64,000 nucleotides of DNA from Alkalihalobacterium sp048323755 (GTDB taxonomy: Bacteria > Bacillota > Bacilli > Bacillales > Bacillaceae_F). Both the position numbers and the translations under genes were made by a program. Positions 42,385 through 51,602 of the stretch are shown here, piece after piece. How positions within the stretch are numbered: the first letter of the stretch is position 1; every line of letters begins with the position of its first letter. The notes under the pieces are model-generated. The model had not been told where the DNA came from and did no database searches. It saw only the letters and a program-made list of their open reading frames with translations. The DNA is taken from NCBI RefSeq assembly GCF_048323755.1, contig NZ_JBLWFS010000004.1, forward strand, positions 1-64,000, given 5' to 3'.

Positions 42385-44217
42385 ATGGACCGATTACAAA
42401 AAAGTGATGAAAGGGGTTTTTCTAGAAAGATGAAGACGAGAACTGTGTTGAGTATTTCTAGTTTCTGCTTGTTAACGTTAGCATTTTTGTTAGTGCTTTC
42501 AAGTCATGTCTATGGTTCAAGTACATTTACAAGTCACTCATATGGGGGGAAAACGTACAAAGTTTTTATCCCAAGTACTTATGATTCAGCAACTTCAACA
42601 TCCTTAATGGTCATGTTACATGGGTGTACTCAAGATGCAAATCAATTCTCTGTTGGAACAGAAATGAATGCTGTAGCTGAAGAAGAAGGGTTTATCGTTC
42701 TATATCCAGAACAAGCATCTAGTGCAAACTCGAGTAAATGTTGGAATTGGTTTGAGACCGCACATCAATCTAGGGGAAGTGGAGAACCGGCTGTAATTGC
42801 TGGGATGGTCGAGCAAGTAAAAAATAATTATTCCATTGATCCGAATCAAGTGTATGTTGCTGGGTTATCCGCAGGTGGAGCAATGAGTGTCATTATGGGA
42901 GCCACATATCCAGATGTATTTTCTGGAATAGGTGTAGGCGCTGGGCTTGAATACAAAGCAGCAACAAGCTCATTACAAGCTTGGACAGCTATGAGTAATG
43001 GTGGTCCAGATCCAATACGACAAGGAAGATTAGCTTATCAAGCAATGGGACAATTCGCACAAGTAATCCCAACCATCGTTTTCCATGGAAATAGTGATTT
43101 TACAGTACAATCAATCAATGGCCACCAAGTAATTACTCAATGGGCTAAAACAAATGACTTAGCTTATGATGGACAAGAAAATACGTACTTTTACGATGTT
43201 GCTGATGAAGTAATTCAAGGTCAAGTGTCTGGAGGAAGGAGTTATACACGGTCGATTTATCGTGACAATGCCGGTAATTTATTAATGGAAAAGTATATAG
43301 TAGATGGTATGGGCCATGCGTGGTCAGGAGGAAGTTCACAAGGAAGCTACACGGACCCAGCTGGCCCTAGAGCAAGTGAGTTAATGTGGGAGTTCTTCAA
43401 TAGCTCTGAACATAAAGATCCAGAGGATGAACCAGGGGAAAATATTCCTTTAGTAACATCTGCAGAACCATCAGGAGGTACCTATACCGCTCCAGTACAA
43501 GTTACGCTTCATACAAACAGAGAAGCAACCACATACTACACACTAGATGAATCACAACCGGATGAACATTCACAAGTGTATACTGGCCCTATACAAATAG
43601 AACAATCTACAACTTTAAAGTTCTATTCTGTCGATACGAATGGACTAGTTGAAGAGATACAGACAGAGTCATATATAATTGACGAAGGTTCTAGTGAGCA
43701 TGTCACATTGACTTCTATCACACAGGAAGACGGTTTTGTCGGTCGCTTTTCTGCTGATGGACTAGGTATTAATGTCTTAAAGGTAGGAGATAAGGGGATG
43801 TTTAATACTGATACTTATCGAACGATCCTTTCCTTTAATACTTCATCGTTAAATAGTAATGATATTATCAAAGGAGCGGTAGTGCGTTTATACCGTAAAT
43901 CATTAACAGGTAATATACGCAGTTTGGAAATTGACTTAAAATCGGGTTACTTTGGTTCATCCCCTACACTAGAGCAAACAGATTACGCAGCAACAGCAAC
44001 GATTACTAACTTCATGACTGTTCAGGTACCATCAAATGATCAAGAGTACATTGATATTGAAATACCTAGCAATTACCTTGACTATATTAATAAAAATGGT
44101 AGAACGCAATTTCGAATAAAAGCTAATACGACCGCATCTTTTACAAGCAATCTTCTAGAGATATATGGTAGTAGTAGTCAAGATTTTGCTCCTCAATTAA
44201 TTCTATCATTGGAATAA
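42385..44217 (+). CDS. Secreted PHB-depolymerase-family esterase with Ig-like and CBM-like C-terminal domains
   Basis: This 610-residue secreted protein has an N-terminal signal (hydrophobic core about 21-40, cleavage near 44-46). The Esterase_phd catalytic domain has oxyanion MLHGCTQDANQF, Ser162 in AGLSAGGAMS, Asp238 in FHGNSDFTV and His311 in GMGHAW. A chitobiase-like C-terminal module (about 357-433, ITPSAEPSGGTY style) and a DNRLRE/CBM96-like beta domain (about 440-610) follow. The family cleaves polyhydroxybutyrate or cinnamoyl/acetyl esters. No sorting signal is seen. ATG 42385 follows AAAGGAG. The substrate is uncertain, but the neighbouring importer and enzymes suggest it feeds them. 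Confidence 0.83.
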   Translation: MDRLQKSDERGFSRKMKTRTVLSISSFCLLTLAFLLVLSSHVYGSSTFTSHSYGGKTYKVFIPSTYDSATSTSLMVMLHGCTQDANQFSVGTEMNAVAEEEGFIVLYPEQASSANSSKCWNWFETAHQSRGSGEPAVIAGMVEQVKNNYSIDPNQVYVAGLSAGGAMSVIMGATYPDVFSGIGVGAGLEYKAATSSLQAWTAMSNGGPDPIRQGRLAYQAMGQFAQVIPTIVFHGNSDFTVQSINGHQVITQWAKTNDLAYDGQENTYFYDVADEVIQGQVSGGRSYTRSIYRDNAGNLLMEKYIVDGMGHAWSGGSSQGSYTDPAGPRASELMWEFFNSSEHKDPEDEPGENIPLVTSAEPSGGTYTAPVQVTLHTNREATTYYTLDESQPDEHSQVYTGPIQIEQSTTLKFYSVDTNGLVEEIQTESYIIDEGSSEHVTLTSITQEDGFVGRFSADGLGINVLKVGDKGMFNTDTYRTILSFNTSSLNSNDIIKGAVVRLYRKSLTGNIRSLEIDLKSGYFGSSPTLEQTDYAATATITNFMTVQVPSNDQEYIDIEIPSNYLDYINKNGRTQFRIKANTTASFTSNLLEIYGSSSQDFAPQLILSLE

Positions 44218-44249
44218 GAAGAAAAATAATTTCATTATGAAAAATTTTT

Positions 44250-44283
44250 AGAAGGTTTCCTGTGTGAAACCTTCTTTATTTTA
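44250..44283 (+). terminator. Terminator of the esterase gene
   Basis: AGAAGGTTTC pairs with GAAACCTTCT and is followed by a T-rich tail. Confidence 0.88.
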
Positions 44284-44324
44284 TAATACTCAAAAATGTA
44301 TGGTCACTTCCTAGTTTGATGTAA

Positions 44325-45263
44325 CTAATAAAGTAAAGAAACGATAAAAGCAATAAACGGGATCGTTAATAACGATAGAAGTGTGGAATACACAGTTGTA
44401 ATAACGGCTAATTCTTCATCGTTGGAATATCGGGCAAATAAGACAGTGGCAAGCATAATCGTCGGCATCGCTGAAAGAATGATAACAATGTTACTAACCA
44501 AGTAATCTAACGGAAGTAAAGAGATAATGAGCATCGTTACAATCGGGATGATCAACAGGCGAACCCCGAGTGGAAACCATATTTGTTTGTAAAAGAGAAA
44601 GCCTCTTTTTTGAAAAAGCGGGGGTAACAACATTCCGATATATAACATCGCTAATGGTGCAGCAAGTGCTGATAACATACTCGTTAATTGTTTCATGAAT
44701 TGAGGTGGTTCAACGCCTGTTATAACTGCCGTTAATCCAATAATAATCGCCAACAATGGTAGGTTAATTAATGCCTTTAGCTGTGAAAACTGAAAGCGTT
44801 TTTCTGATTGCAACATATATATGACGACTGAAAATAAAACGATATCTAAACCAGCATCAAAAATAGCTGCTAATAGTCCACCTACAGGTCCAAATATCGT
44901 TGCACAAAGCGGTATGCCGATAAAACCGGTATTTCCTAAAGCAGCTAAAATGGTCATCTTTTTTGCGAAAGTACTTTCAAAACGTAAGGCTCTAGATAAG
45001 ATCCACGCAAATAATAGAGCTCCTAAATGGAAGATGACCGATAACCCAAATATAATAACGACTTGATGTAACAATTGAGTTGTAACTTCTGTATTAAAAA
45101 CCCCGTTTAAAATAATGGAAGGTACGGCAATATTTAATATTATCAGGATTAACACATGCTTAATTTCAGTAGTAATTTCTACTTTAAAAGCTAATGTTGC
45201 ACCTATTGCAATAATTAATCCCATGACCATTATTGATGTTGCGACAACGTATATATCCATCAT
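44325..45263 (-). CDS. AEC-family (auxin efflux carrier) transporter
   Basis: This 312-residue membrane protein has ten predicted helices in two halves and the family blocks NIAVPSIILNGVF, LGNTGFIGIPLC and AMPTIMLATVLFARY. AEC carriers in bacteria move malate, malonate or other organic acids. It lies on the opposite strand between the esterase and the CoA ligase, so it may export or import a carboxylate of this pathway. ATG 45263 follows AAAGGA. Confidence 0.85.
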   Translation of the reverse strand: MMDIYVVATSIMVMGLIIAIGATLAFKVEITTEIKHVLILIILNIAVPSIILNGVFNTEVTTQLLHQVVIIFGLSVIFHLGALLFAWILSRALRFESTFAKKMTILAALGNTGFIGIPLCATIFGPVGGLLAAIFDAGLDIVLFSVVIYMLQSEKRFQFSQLKALINLPLLAIIIGLTAVITGVEPPQFMKQLTSMLSALAAPLAMLYIGMLLPPLFQKRGFLFYKQIWFPLGVRLLIIPIVTMLIISLLPLDYLVSNIVIILSAMPTIMLATVLFARYSNDEELAVITTVYSTLLSLLTIPFIAFIVSLLY

Positions 45264-45349
45264 AGTTTCCTTTCGAAATTCATATAGTCATAGTTTTATT
45301 GTAACTAAATCTACATAACTGTCAAAAAGAAGAAATTGAATTTCTTTTT

Positions 45350-45470
45350 TAATGGCTACTTTCGTAAATTTTGTTGCTATATTCAAAAGCTTCACGCTAA
45401 AGCGTGGAGAACGAAGCTTTCGCTTGGTTACGGTCCAATAGCTAAAAGCAACAATCTTTTAGAAAAGAGC
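45350..45470. repeat. Dispersed palindromic repeat family A, copy 3
   Basis: GGCTACTTTCGTAAATTTTG and AGCAACAATCTTTTAGAAAA with GAGC are imperfect inverted ends. They enclose AAAAGCTTCACGC-TAAA-GCGTGGAG and TTACGGTCCAATAGC. It matches the copy at 18355-18490 block by block. Confidence 0.78.
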
Positions 45471-45569
45471 TTTTTTAATAGAGTCCAGGAAGCTAAATTT
45501 GTAACTCGGTTGTAACTACTCTCAAATAAGATCAAGATGTAAATGCTTATGGTGAAGGAGGGTGGTAAA

Positions 45570-47054
45570 ATGAGCTGGGAAACAGATTGGATTGCAAATA
45601 GAGCTCGTATTACCCCAGAGAGAGTCGCGGTAGTCAACGGGGAAACGAATGAAAATTGGACATACGAGCAATTAAATAGACGTGCACAAAATCTTGCGAG
45701 TGCATTAGTGGAACGCGGCATAAAAACAGGAGATCGAGTGGCGCTTCTTTCGCCTAATCACGTTTGTTATTTTGATCTCCTATTCGCTTGTACTAAAATT
45801 GGCGCTATTTTTGTTCCGTTAAATTGGAGGTTAGCTCGTCATGAAATTGCGTATATTTTAAATGATTGTCAGCCTAAAATACTCATTTATGATGACAAAC
45901 TAGAGGGACTAGTTTCATCTCCATTTCAAAGTGTTGCTATAAGACGGAACGGAAGTGAGTATAGTCAGTGGTTATTAAAGCGTGGAAAAGGAGAAGTCTA
46001 CAAGGTAGATTTTGATGCGCCTCTAGCAATTATTTATACAGGAGGAACAACAGGAAAACCTAAAGGTGCTGTTTTAACTCATCGATCCGTTTTTTACAAT
46101 ATGATTAACACGATTACAAGTTGGAACATTAAAGGGGAAGACACAACATTAACCTATTTACCGATGTTTCATACAGGGGGACTAAACGCGCTTTCTTTAC
46201 CGCTTCTTCATATGGGTGGCAAAGTAGTCATTGTCGATCAATTCGAACCAGTAGAAGCGATACGCATTTTAAATGAACAGCGTTGTACGATCGCATTGTT
46301 TGTTCCAACGATGTATCATATGCTTATTCAAACCGAAGAATTTGAAAAACAGAGATTTCCTACGATGCATACGTTTCTTTCAGGTGGGGCTCCTTGCTCT
46401 TACAAGATCTATGAAGCTTTTGCGAAGAAAGGTTTACAATTCAAAGAAGGTTACGGTTTGACAGAAGCAGGTCCGAACAACTTCTTTATTGATCCTAATG
46501 AAGTAAAAAACAAACGAGGTTCTGTTGGTAAACCAATGCTTTATAATAAAGTAAGAATTATTGATGAAGTAGGAAATGATGCACAAGCTGGAGAAGTTGG
46601 AGAAATTATTATTAATGGGTATCATGTATTCGATCATTACTGGAATCGCCCGGATGCCACTTCAGAAGCGGTTCGAAGCGGATGGCTTTATACAGGAGAT
46701 TTAGGAAAGAAGGACGAGGATGGTTATTTTTACATTGTAGGCCGAAAAAAAGATATGATTATAACGGGTGGAGAAAATGTATATCCACTAGAAATCGAGC
46801 ATATTTTAGCTGAATATGAACAAATCGCTGAAGTTGCGGTTGTTGGATTACCTGATGAAAAGTGGGGAGAAGTAGTTGCAGCGTTTATTGTCCCTAAACA
46901 AGAGGGTTCGATAACCGTTCATGACATAGAAGACCATTGTCGAAAATATTTAGGTGGCTATAAAATCCCGAGGAAAATTAGTCTGGTCTCAGAACTTCCG
47001 AAAACACCTGTTGGAAAAATTGATAAAAAAGAGCTCGTTAAATCTTGTAGTTAA
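45570..47054 (+). CDS. Acyl-CoA synthetase (AMP-forming)
   Basis: This 494-residue adenylate-forming ligase has the P-loop variant YTGGTTGKPKGA (about 158), EGYGLTEAGPN (about 296), the hinge GWLYTGDLGKKDEDGYFYIVGRKKDMI and the C-terminal TPVGKIDKKEL with the catalytic lysine. It resembles fatty-acyl or OSB-type CoA ligases; the acid is unknown but may be the product of the neighbouring esterase/importer. ATG 45570 follows GAAGGAGGG. It forms a two-gene unit with the TatD-like gene. Confidence 0.88.
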   Translation: MSWETDWIANRARITPERVAVVNGETNENWTYEQLNRRAQNLASALVERGIKTGDRVALLSPNHVCYFDLLFACTKIGAIFVPLNWRLARHEIAYILNDCQPKILIYDDKLEGLVSSPFQSVAIRRNGSEYSQWLLKRGKGEVYKVDFDAPLAIIYTGGTTGKPKGAVLTHRSVFYNMINTITSWNIKGEDTTLTYLPMFHTGGLNALSLPLLHMGGKVVIVDQFEPVEAIRILNEQRCTIALFVPTMYHMLIQTEEFEKQRFPTMHTFLSGGAPCSYKIYEAFAKKGLQFKEGYGLTEAGPNNFFIDPNEVKNKRGSVGKPMLYNKVRIIDEVGNDAQAGEVGEIIINGYHVFDHYWNRPDATSEAVRSGWLYTGDLGKKDEDGYFYIVGRKKDMIITGGENVYPLEIEHILAEYEQIAEVAVVGLPDEKWGEVVAAFIVPKQEGSITVHDIEDHCRKYLGGYKIPRKISLVSELPKTPVGKIDKKELVKSCS

Positions 47055-47075
47055 AAGCTGATAATGGGGGATCTT

Positions 47076-47849
47076 ATGATCGATTCACATATCCATCTTT
47101 ATCAATACACTGATATTGAAAAAAGAATTCAACATTGGCAAAAGAATGGGATAGAAAAGGTAGTCGCTGTTTCTAATAATCTAAAGTCTTCTTATGAAAC
47201 GTTAAAGTTGAAACAACGTTACCCTGACTTTATTATTGCTGGTGTTGGATACCATCCTGAACAAAAGCCGATGGATGGGCAAGACATGAATGAATTAGAA
47301 GAACTTCTCCATTCCGAAAAACAAGCAGTTTCGTTCATTGGGGAGGTTGGCCTTCCTTATTATATTTTGGACCAATTAACAGATGCTGAGCAAAGGTTGC
47401 ATGTAGAACAGTTTGCTAGGTGGGTGGATGTTGCAAAGCAAACAAAATTACCGTTAGCCATTCACGCTGTTCATTCACAAGCGGCGCAAGCTCTTTCTCT
47501 TTTAAAACAGTCCCCAGCAGTGCAGGCACACTTCCATTGGTTAAAGGCTCCTGAACAAGTTGTAAAAGAGATTGTCGCAGCAGGACACTTTATTTCAGTG
47601 ACACCTGAGATTTGTTACCGTGAGCGTGATCAAAAGTTAGCTGAAATGGTTCCTATTACGCAATTACTCATAGAAACAGATGGACCTTGGCCATTTAATG
47701 GACCATTTGAAAATGAAGAAACGTCGCCGTTATTCCTTAAATCGATTACGAAGAAAATAGCAGACGTGAAACAAATCCATGTAAGCAAAGTTATTGAGCA
47801 AACCATTACGAATACTAAATTCATTTATGAGAGTAAATACAAAAGCTGA
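47076..47849 (+). CDS. TatD-family metal-dependent hydrolase
   Basis: This 257-residue TIM-barrel protein has the metal motif DSHIHLYQY, the strand GEVGLPYY with the metal glutamate, LAIHAVHS, HFHWLKAPE and IETDGPW, all in TatD order. TatD enzymes are usually nucleases, but the divergent residues (HWLK for H-F/C-SG) leave room for another amidohydrolase role in this cluster. ATG 47076 follows GGGGGATC, 21 bases after the ligase gene. Confidence 0.8.
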   Translation: MIDSHIHLYQYTDIEKRIQHWQKNGIEKVVAVSNNLKSSYETLKLKQRYPDFIIAGVGYHPEQKPMDGQDMNELEELLHSEKQAVSFIGEVGLPYYILDQLTDAEQRLHVEQFARWVDVAKQTKLPLAIHAVHSQAAQALSLLKQSPAVQAHFHWLKAPEQVVKEIVAAGHFISVTPEICYRERDQKLAEMVPITQLLIETDGPWPFNGPFENEETSPLFLKSITKKIADVKQIHVSKVIEQTITNTKFIYESKYKS

Positions 47850-47873
47850 TTTCATATTGAAATCAGCTTTTGT
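47839..47873 (+). terminator. Terminator of the CoA ligase/TatD unit
   Basis: AAAAGCTGATTTCA pairs with TGAAATCAGCTTTT across TAT. Its 5' arm overlaps the last codons of the gene. Confidence 0.9.
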
Positions 47874-47963
47874 AAAAAGATGGTTCAATTCCAGGTTAAC
47901 TTGAGAAAAATGTGTTGAAATACCTTTAAGTACCTATAACAAAGTCATTGCTTCAAGTATTTT

Positions 47964-48713
47964 TTAGTTTATTTTACGGGCATGGACAACAAACCTAGCA
48001 TCCTCAAAATCATAAGCACATGTAGAAAGGGTCAGTAACTGATCCTCATGTGTGAAGTTAACATCATTTGGTTGAATTTGTGACTTTTTTTGAACCAATT
48101 GAAGAAAATCAAGATAGTCTTGATCTGAAGAAAAGTCCGTAACGATATAATAAAAATCGGTAGCTGTAACGTATGCGGAGAAAACTTCCCACTCGGTCTC
48201 TTGTGCAAGAGTTTGAATGGTAATGGTACGATTATTTTCAAAAAAGTCTTCGTCTTGATAATTTAATAACCCTTTAAACATTGAACCATCTCTCATATGG
48301 TGTCCATAAATAATTGAGTGCCGGTCGGAAAGGTCTGGTGCATTTCGAAAATCCATAAAAATTGAGCCTGCATCTGATTTGGAATGTTGAAAGTTGTGGT
48401 CAAGGTAGTAATCATTATCTTTCGTTTGAACGACCGGATAATCAATTGGAGTGTTTAAAACTGTAATCCATCCAACCGTATCTTCATTTATTTCTAGCAA
48501 TGGTAGAAATTGTTCTCTTATTAGAAGATCTTCTTGTGCCTCTATATTATTATGAAACATTTCATCTTCTGGCAAGAAGTCTGTGTACGTTTCTTGGACT
48601 GCTGCATACATCCGGTGATTTTCATAACTACCATAAAAGTAATCTACGATATGAAACATTGAAAATAATAAAATTGAAACACATATCCCGATGATTATAC
48701 GTCTAACATTCAT
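47964..48713 (-). CDS. srtB: Class B sortase
   Basis: This 249-residue membrane-anchored cysteine transpeptidase has an N-terminal helix (about 3-25) and a sortase domain with IDYPVVQTKDNDYYL, the catalytic His138 in IYGHHM, Cys232 in TLSTC and the arginine in ARFVVHAR. The YDF-AR spacing and SSD-type insertion fit class B. Sortases join LPxTG-like proteins to the cell wall. The adjacent fasciclin protein ends with IPQTS and is a likely substrate. ATG 48713 follows TAGGA; an upstream in-frame ATG at 48737 lies in a hairpin. Confidence 0.9.
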   Translation of the reverse strand: MNVRRIIIGICVSILLFSMFHIVDYFYGSYENHRMYAAVQETYTDFLPEDEMFHNNIEAQEDLLIREQFLPLLEINEDTVGWITVLNTPIDYPVVQTKDNDYYLDHNFQHSKSDAGSIFMDFRNAPDLSDRHSIIYGHHMRDGSMFKGLLNYQDEDFFENNRTITIQTLAQETEWEVFSAYVTATDFYYIVTDFSSDQDYLDFLQLVQKKSQIQPNDVNFTHEDQLLTLSTCAYDFEDARFVVHARKIN

Positions 48714-48735
48714 AACAAGCATCCTAACTTTAGAC

Positions 48736-48763
48736 AAAAGGGAGCTAGTAGCTCCCTTTTGTA
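48736..48763 (-). terminator. Palindromic terminator between fasciclin/repeat region and srtB
   Basis: ACAAAAGGGAGCTA pairs with TAGCTCCCTTTTGT. It can terminate transcripts on either strand and sits just upstream of srtB. Confidence 0.7.
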
Positions 48764-48791
48764 GAGATTAAGAAATTATAAAGTTCGAAGA

Positions 48792-49164
48792 TGTCTAGCT
48801 CCAGGTGCCATCGGCTCGAGGTCGCTTCGGTCCATCAAAAGTGTCTAAAAAGCAAGCCACTTATTGCTGGCCCTCCAGCGCTTGTCGCCGATAAGCAGGC
48901 ACCTTACGCCTTTCACTGTCTAGCTCCAGGTGCCATCGGCTCGAGGTCGCTTCGGTCCATCAAAAATGTCTAAAAAGCAAGCCACTTATTGCTGGCCCTC
49001 CAGCGCTTGTCGCCGATAAGCAGGCACCTTACGCCTTTCACTGTCTAGCTCCAGGTGCCATCGGCTCGAGGTCGTTTCGGTCCATCAAAAGGTGTCTAAA
49101 AAGCAAGCCACTTATTGCTGACCCTCCAGCGCTTGTCGCCGATAAGCAGGCACCTTACGCCTTT
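48792..49164. repeat. Three tandem 125-bp repeats downstream of the fasciclin gene
   Basis: Units start at 48792, 48917 and 49042 with TGTCTAGCTCCAGGTGCC and end with GGCACCTTACGCCTTT. They differ at only a few bases (GTG/ATG/GGTG before TCTAAAA, CGC/CGT, GGCC/GACC). Within each, AGGTGCC-ATCGGC can pair with GCCGAT and GGCACCT, so each unit folds on itself. No open frame with a ribosome site is present. Similar GTCTAGCTCC elements are common intergenic repeats in Bacillus. Confidence 0.95.
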
Positions 49165-49168
49165 GTGA

Positions 49169-50284
49169 TTAGACTCTAGCAATCTTTTCTTTTCTGATAA
49201 AGAATAATGCAACTGCACCAGCAAGGACTGCTAATACAATATAGATAAGTACAGAATTATTACTCGTTTGTGGAATAGCAGGAGATGCATCTCCTGCTTC
49301 TGCAGTACCTTCATTAGTACCATTATCAGTATCTCCACCTGGCAGTAACACAGCATCAATAACATGAATCACACCGTTTGAAGCCTCAACATCAGCAGTC
49401 ACTACATTTGCATCATTTACTTGTACAGGGTTTAATGTAATTTTAACTTTTTCGCCGTTTAATGTAGTTGCTTCCATACCATCTACTAGATCAGTAGACA
49501 TTACTTTGCCTTCAACAACATGATATAAAAGAATATCTGCAAGATCTTCGTTAGCTAGTAAGTCCTCAGCCGTTACACCTAACTCATCTAATAAAGCAGC
49601 AAACGCCTCGTCAGTAGGAGCGAATACCGTTAATGGACCTTCGCCTTTAAGAGCATCCACTAATCCAGCCGCTTGTGCAGCAGCTAATAAAGTTTCAAAG
49701 CCACCAGCAGCTGTTGCTGTTTCAACAATGTCAACTAAACTATTGTCTTCTTCAGTAGCTTCCTCTTCAGTTCCTTCTTCTTCGCCTTGTTCCGGAATTA
49801 ACACAGCATCAATAACATGAATAACACCGTTTGAAGCTTCAACGTCAGGAGTTACAACATTTACTCCATTTACTTGTACAGGATTTAATGTAATGGTAAC
49901 TTTTTCGCCGTTTAATGTAGTTGCCTCCATACCATCTACTAGATCAGTAGACATTACTTTGCCTTCAACAACATGATATAAAAGAATATCTGCAAGGTCT
50001 TCACGAGCTAGTAATTCCTCAGCCGTTACACCTAACTCATCCAATAAAGCAGCAAAAGCCTCGTCAGTAGGAGCGAACACCGTGAATGGGCCATCACCTT
50101 TAAGTGCATCTACTAAATCAGCAGCTTGAACCGCGGCTACTAGCGTGTTGAAATCATCTGCAGCTATGGCTGTATCAACAATATCATCACCTTCATGATT
50201 GTCAGCTAGTACCCCCATACCCATCGACATTGACATAAGTAACATAAAAACCAGTGACATGACAAAAACCTTTGATTTGTGCAT
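49169..50284 (-). CDS. Cell-wall protein with two fasciclin domains and IPQTS sorting signal
   Basis: This 371-residue secreted protein has a signal peptide (about 1-27), two fasciclin (FAS1) domains (about 35-165 and 190-315, each with VFAPTDEAFAALL and NGVIHVIDAVL), an acidic linker, and a C-terminal sorting signal: IPQTS (337-341), a hydrophobic helix and RKEK. FAS1 domains mediate adhesion. The two domains are nearly identical at DNA level with a 453-base period, indicating recent duplication. IPQTS resembles LPxTS or NPQTN sortase motifs, and a class B sortase is the next gene downstream. ATG 50284 follows TAGGAGG. Confidence 0.9.
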   Translation of the reverse strand: MHKSKVFVMSLVFMLLMSMSMGMGVLADNHEGDDIVDTAIAADDFNTLVAAVQAADLVDALKGDGPFTVFAPTDEAFAALLDELGVTAEELLAREDLADILLYHVVEGKVMSTDLVDGMEATTLNGEKVTITLNPVQVNGVNVVTPDVEASNGVIHVIDAVLIPEQGEEEGTEEEATEEDNSLVDIVETATAAGGFETLLAAAQAAGLVDALKGEGPLTVFAPTDEAFAALLDELGVTAEDLLANEDLADILLYHVVEGKVMSTDLVDGMEATTLNGEKVKITLNPVQVNDANVVTADVEASNGVIHVIDAVLLPGGDTDNGTNEGTAEAGDASPAIPQTSNNSVLIYIVLAVLAGAVALFFIRKEKIARV

Positions 50285-50547
50285 TGTACATCCTCCTAAT
50301 TTTCAGTTGTATAACTTCTACATAATGAATGTATAACAAATTTATAATATGGTAAAGTGATATGCTACCATTTCTGAAAATTGAGACTATGGACTCATTT
50401 CTGTTAAGCACTCCGTACCTATAAATAAGTTATGAAAAGTCGTACTAATACCTACATTCAATTTCATATTGTTACTAAGAGGAGTTGTTCAAGCTAAGTA
50501 AAAGAACCAGCCTTTGTTTAACAAGAAATAGAATAGGAGAGAAAACT
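50285..50547. other. Divergent intergenic region, fasciclin gene / TAXI gene
   Basis: AT-rich region with starts facing outward on both sides. I see no promoter that meets consensus on both elements and no operator-like palindrome. Confidence 0.4.
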
Positions 50548-51573
50548 ATGAAAACTTGGACTATCATCGTACTACTTATATTCACTCACATACTTTTCTT
50601 ATCTGGGTGTACGAATAGTGAGGAAGTAAAGAAAGAGAAAACGGAGACAGCTATCGAGAAAATCGATAGTACTGCGGAAACGAATATGCCGGAAATTGTA
50701 ATCTTGGTTGAAGAACAGATGAATTATTCTGCAGTTGGAGAGGTTCTTGCAGATGATATCATTAATCCAAATGTAGAGAATGTAGATGCCACTTCACTTT
50801 CTTCCACAAGTTCTGTTGCTACGATCTATGATATTGTAGATGGTCATGCAGACTTAGCCGTAATTAGAAATGATCTTGCCTACTTTGCGAGTCATGGTTT
50901 TTATTTGTTTGAAGGAGATGTACCAATAACGGGGTTCCATGGTTTAGCGACGTTATATCCTGAAGTTATACACATTGTCGTTCGACCTGAAAGTGGAATT
51001 CAAACAGTGGATGATCTTGTTGGTAAGCGGGTAGCAGTTGGAAATAGAGATTCTGTTCTTGAAGTAAATGCTAAGCAAATTTTAAACATACATGGAATTA
51101 CTTACGAGGATTTTGAAGAAAAGTACATGGATCGTACTGAAATAGCAGAAGAACTTCAAAGTGGGAAAATCGATGCAGCGTTTATTTCAGCAGGATTAGA
51201 AATGGGTGAAGGTAAGGTGTTAAAAGAACTGAGTGATGATGTAGACTTCATTTCTGTCAATGAAGAAAAAATTCAAGAATTACAAGCAAAGTATCCATAC
51301 TATGTTTCGTATACCATTTCAAAAGACTGGTATGAAACAACTTCTGATGTAACGACATTAGCTATTAAAGCTATGCTAATTGTAAATTCAAGTGTCGATG
51401 AGGACTTAGTATATGAAATGACGAGAGCGATGTTTGAAAACCTCGAACAATTTAACAATGATCGACTAGGGTTACAAATTACATTAGACGGAGCTTTAGA
51501 TGGAATGCCACTGGATGTACACCTAGGAGCAGAACGTTATTTTAATGAACAACAACTTATAAAAAAGGACTAA
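50548..51573 (+). CDS. TAXI-type solute-binding lipoprotein (orphan)
   Basis: This 341-residue lipoprotein has a lipobox LFLSGC (Cys at about 21) and a type-2 periplasmic-binding fold. The blocks TSSVATIYDIVDGHADLAVIRND, VVRPESGIQTVDDLVGKRVAVG and GKIDAAFISAG match TAXI-family TRAP receptors. No TRAP membrane subunit is near, so it may work with a distant permease or as a sensor. ATG 50548 follows AGGAGAG. A terminator follows at 51603. Confidence 0.8.
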   Translation: MKTWTIIVLLIFTHILFLSGCTNSEEVKKEKTETAIEKIDSTAETNMPEIVILVEEQMNYSAVGEVLADDIINPNVENVDATSLSSTSSVATIYDIVDGHADLAVIRNDLAYFASHGFYLFEGDVPITGFHGLATLYPEVIHIVVRPESGIQTVDDLVGKRVAVGNRDSVLEVNAKQILNIHGITYEDFEEKYMDRTEIAEELQSGKIDAAFISAGLEMGEGKVLKELSDDVDFISVNEEKIQELQAKYPYYVSYTISKDWYETTSDVTTLAIKAMLIVNSSVDEDLVYEMTRAMFENLEQFNNDRLGLQITLDGALDGMPLDVHLGAERYFNEQQLIKKD

Positions 51574-51602
51574 AAGCATTTTGCAGCAACGCTATAGAAA
51601 TG

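Noticed and set aside
48792..49164. CRISPR-like array
   Set aside because: The 125-bp units are contiguous and near identical, with no unique spacers between short repeats, and there are no cas genes nearby.
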